A stretch of DNA of 64,000 nucleotides from Imperialibacter sp040222385 (GTDB taxonomy: Bacteria > Bacteroidota > Bacteroidia > Cytophagales > Cyclobacteriaceae): contig NZ_JAVKDF010000027.1 in assembly GCF_040222385.1 (NCBI RefSeq), positions 1 to 64,000 on the forward strand, given 5' to 3'. A model generated the notes under the pieces. That model did not search any database. It saw nothing but the letters and a program-made list of their open reading frames with translations, and was not told the DNA's origin. A program made the position numbers and the translations under genes. The first letter of the stretch is position 1. Each line of letters opens with the position of its first letter. This document shows, in pieces, positions 62,561-64,000 of this stretch.

Positions 62561-63277
62561 TCAGTTAAAAAAGCTGTCGTTGAGAGGATAACCCAAAAGC
62601 ACCTCGTCATAGATTAAGTCGGCACTGCCTTCTTCAGTGTCCATCACAAACACGGCTGGCACTTTCACGCCTCCGAGATCCATGTATCTGAGGTACCTGA
62701 TTTCCTGCACGTCTTTTTTTGATGACTTTGAAACGCTGATAATTCTTTCCAGTACTATCTCGTAGCTGCCCTTGTCAAGTAAAAATTCCAATTGCGACTC
62801 TTCAGTGTCAAGTGCCAGCTTGTAAAATTCCCTGTTGTTCCATTTTTCGGAGGACAAACTGAAGTGGCCGTCCCCCGTAGCCCTCAAAGGCGATGTTGAT
62901 CTAAGCATCCAAAGCAGGTCGAACGACTCCTTTCCTTCCAACTCTGTGGTGATGCCGCCTTGTCTGCTTACAGCCCTCCCATTGGCATAGGTATCCGTCC
63001 ACTTCACTCTCCCTTGTGTCCACTCAATCTTTATCTTATCCGGAAACTTCAGATAAGCCACGAATGAGATTGGCTCCATCGTTAGTGGCACGTACCGCCC
63101 CTTGATGCAAGCCGTGCGAAGCTGCTGAAGACTTGCCTCCCCGATCATACGAAAGTGTTTTTCAACTACCTGATTTTGTGCGAACAGCGTGGTGTGGACA
63201 AAGAAAACCAAGGTCAATACAAACCCCGCCACAACCGGCCCGGGAAGATTTTCATGCGCAAAAAGAAGTTTTCTCAT
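62561..63277 (-). CDS. Exported LolA-like protein
   Basis: About 238 residues from the ATG at 63277, with a signal peptide (core VVAGFVLTLVFFVHTTLFA, before QNQVVEKHF). The beta-strand pattern (EPISFVAYLKFPDKIKIEW, VKWTDTYANGRAV, YKLALDTEESQLEFLLDKG, SADLIYDEVLLGYPL) fits the LolA/LppX outer-membrane-lipoprotein-sorting fold. Function unknown. TACTTTTG on the minus strand at 63288-63295 is an exact -7 box close to the start. The nitrilase gene follows 10 bases later. Confidence 0.7.
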   Translation of the reverse strand: MRKLLFAHENLPGPVVAGFVLTLVFFVHTTLFAQNQVVEKHFRMIGEASLQQLRTACIKGRYVPLTMEPISFVAYLKFPDKIKIEWTQGRVKWTDTYANGRAVSRQGGITTELEGKESFDLLWMLRSTSPLRATGDGHFSLSSEKWNNREFYKLALDTEESQLEFLLDKGSYEIVLERIISVSKSSKKDVQEIRYLRYMDLGGVKVPAVFVMDTEEGSADLIYDEVLLGYPLNDSFFN

Positions 63278-63508
63278 AGTTATATGCCAAAAGTAGCAAA
63301 AACCAAACATTTCATGCTGTTGCTTAAATCATATATAATATTGAATTAGTCCAATATATGGCCCGAATAGTGACCATATGACTGCATAGTGGGCTTGCTT
63401 TTCGATTGAATAGCAGAAAAAAACATACATGTAAGGGTGTGAGGTAGCTTCCGAAAACTGAGAGATGCCTACCCTTTAGTTTTGAATCATACTTTACTCT
63501 CTCTGGTT

Positions 63509-64000
63509 ATGTTAGTTGAAATTTTAAACGGTTACGAGAAAAAAGGCCCGATGGCTGCGAAGGATTCAAAGGCCTTTGTAACCACCAATATTATCAATTA
63601 CTTCTTTGGCGCACTTAACGCTATCGTTGCATTTTCACTCTTCCGCAGCTATAACATCGATGCACCGTTTACTTTTGCTCTGATCAGCCTAACCCACTTT
63701 TCTCTTACACTATATACCAACAGTCACAAAGGTTTCTGGAAGAGATACTGTACACTGGCCAACGCCAGTTTGTTCACAATACTCCTGGGATATGCTTTTG
63801 ACGGCATGCTGCCTATTCAAATACTGTTCTTTACGCTACTGACTGGAATATCGGCGCTGCTTTTCGGAAACAAAGAGAAAAAATCGTTGGTGCTCTGGTT
63901 CTCCATTCCATTTCTATTCCTCACCATCACCTCACTCTCCTCGGTTACCTTCGGCGAAATCAGCAAATCACACCTTTCCCTTAATATCCTCCTGATCTGC
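63509..64000 (+). CDS. N-terminal part of a multi-pass membrane protein (runs off the window)
   Basis: An ATG at 63509 opens a frame that is uninterrupted to the window end (164 codons). It starts MLVEILNGYEKKGPMAAKDS, then about five membrane helices (FVTTNIINYFFGALNAIVAF; FTFALISLTHFSLTLY; CTLANASLFTILLGYAF; IQILFFTLLTGISALLF; LVLWFSIPFLFLTITS). This N-terminal layout is found in membrane-anchored kinases or cyclases, but the rest is missing, so no function is assigned. Confidence 0.75.
   Translation, partial: MLVEILNGYEKKGPMAAKDSKAFVTTNIINYFFGALNAIVAFSLFRSYNIDAPFTFALISLTHFSLTLYTNSHKGFWKRYCTLANASLFTILLGYAFDGMLPIQILFFTLLTGISALLFGNKEKKSLVLWFSIPFLFLTITSLSSVTFGEISKSHLSLNILLIC

Overview
The window looks like a chromosomal segment from a Bacteroidota bacterium, most likely order Cytophagales (inference from gene families only; no rRNA is present). 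Supporting signs are type IX secretion C-terminal sorting domains, a SusC/SusD pair with a FecI-type sigma factor and FecR, GH3-family and DUF1761/DUF6249 proteins, several TTG/GTG starts, and TAnnTTTG -7 promoter boxes in front of several genes. I see no tRNA, rRNA, insertion sequence, CRISPR array or prophage gene.

Region 1 (1-10.2 kb, + strand) is a tandem array of three paralogous giant secreted proteins; the first is cut by the window edge. The two complete ones have a signal peptide, many ELWxxDGT-type repeats, one choice-of-anchor/ASPM-like domain, five or six near-identical Ig-like (MBG-type) repeats, and a divergent type IX sorting domain. A 22-bp-phased array of six palindromic units separates this array from the next region.

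Region 2 (10.4-24.3 kb, - strand) reads, in transcription order: FecI-type sigma factor, FecR anti-sigma, SusC with an STN signalling domain, SusD, a terminator, then a three-gene unit of large CRTAC1-type (FG-GAP + ASPIC/UnbV) lipoprotein, vanadium-dependent haloperoxidase with all vanadate-pocket motifs, and a second CRTAC1-type protein. This is the most interesting locus: an import/sensing module next to a predicted surface halogenating (or phosphatase-like) enzyme bracketed by two beta-propeller proteins.

Region 3 (24.6-34.9 kb) holds an orphan Tat-exported molybdopterin oxidoreductase, a VOC/AraC/DUF1761 cluster, mazG, a small CxxC membrane protein, glmM plus a cysteine desulfurase, hemH, a secreted protein and a VTT-domain membrane protein. 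Region 4 (35-44.9 kb) holds two tandem sensor kinases, an alpha/beta hydrolase, a MOSC gene broken by a one-base frameshift, and an overlapping beta-helix/diheme cytochrome pair of unknown function.

Region 5 (45-64 kb) is mostly housekeeping: recJ-lptB-GH3, a PepSY-like secreted protein, pheA (chorismate mutase/prephenate dehydratase), glyA-tatC-rpiB, a multi-pass membrane protein, rbfA with a LolE-like permease, a SNF2 helicase followed by a 58-residue CxxCGS peptide, an ECF sigma/membrane anti-sigma pair with matching divergent promoters (GTAAC-N17-CGTCATAGGG) shared with a DUF6249 gene, a nitrilase, a LolA-like protein, and the start of a membrane protein running off the end.
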